Assembly (NCBI GenBank): GCA_964058805.1
Contig: CAXKVV010000355.1
Location: 1-41,323, forward strand
Length of the DNA: 41,323 nt
Direction of reading: 5' to 3'
Origin: Schoenoplectus triqueter
Lineage: Eukaryota > Streptophyta > Magnoliopsida > Poales > Cyperaceae
The translations under genes and the position numbers were made by a program. Below, in pieces: positions 40,813 through 41,323 of the stretch. The notes beneath the pieces are model-generated. The model worked only from the letters and a program-made list of their open reading frames with translations. It ran no database searches and was not told where the DNA came from. Position 1 is the stretch's first letter; each line of letters opens with the position of its first letter.

Positions 40813-41323
40813 ATTCTTTATTGTGTCTAAAATCAAGATCTAATTCTCAAGCTCATATTTATTTTTATTACATTTTATGTTTTTTTTGTTGGATTTGATT
40901 CTACCTTGGTTAAATTTTATATTTCAGAAAAATACACACTAAATAGCTAAAAATTGAGACTCAAATACATATTTTTCATATTTTGAAGCAAAATGGAGCA
41001 ATTGAACATAATTGAGAAGAATTCAAATACAAACGGAGTCAAGACAGATCATGAGCGGAAAATTATGACAAATTTTGATCAGATATTATCATGGAATAAC
41101 TAAGATAATATATTAATCTTGTAGAAATTATTTTTAGATTTCCAATGGATCTGAGATCACTCAAATTAGAGTTCCGACGAAGAAGTTATGGTTAAAATAT
41201 CAACCGTTGCGCAACGTGAACAGTACCCATACAGGCCATATTAGCTATTTTTGGAAACCAAGATAAAGAAAAGCAGAAACTAATCTAATTAATTTCCTTT
41301 CAATTTTATTGACTCTCCACTAT
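40813..41323 (+). other. unassigned, probably repeat-derived
   Basis: The phrases 'GAGTTCCGACGAAGAAGTTATGG' (split: GAGTTCCGACGA, AGAAGTTATGG) and 'CGTGAACAGTACCCAT' recall sequence found in many plant LTRs, but no ends are visible before the window stops. Confidence 0.3.

Overview
This window is plant nuclear DNA, almost certainly from a eudicot. It is AT-rich and dense with transposon debris. It holds two intact, intron-containing housekeeping genes whose products match plant families closely. The species cannot be told from the sequence.

Layout. Bases 1-6,200 are mostly intergenic: a weak candidate for a small spliced gene (492-2507), a 253-bp hAT-type MITE (823-1075), a LINE 3'-end fragment on the minus strand (about 1310-1935) and a CT microsatellite. 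Bases 6,512-9,534 carry a complete GDP-mannose 3,5-epimerase gene (minus strand, six coding exons, 377 residues, plus a 5'-UTR intron and a TATA box). Bases 9,540-31,200 are accessory DNA: several MITEs, a probable 3.8-kb solo LTR (13386-17222), a compact non-autonomous Copia-like element with LTRs, PBS, PPT and target duplication all visible (18854-20391), a dead hAT transposon (about 21141-24105) containing a near-perfect 180-bp-arm fold-back element, and AT-rich Harbinger-like MITEs. Bases 31,645-36,367 carry a complete GCN5/HAG1 histone acetyltransferase gene (minus strand, 13 coding exons, 558 residues) whose introns hold two SINE fragments and a decayed tandem copy of part of exon 2. Bases 37,271-38,018 are a GC-rich hAT MITE with a perfect 8-bp target duplication. 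From about 38,130 towards the right edge lies a decayed Ty3/Gypsy gag-protease remnant on the plus strand.

The two genes are functionally unrelated: one acts in cytosolic GDP-sugar and ascorbate metabolism, the other in chromatin acetylation in the nucleus. There is no operon-like logic. I saw no rRNA, tRNA or CRISPR. The most distinctive feature is a set of Ac-like hAT elements, each filled with its own short repeated word. I found no convincing new multi-gene system.
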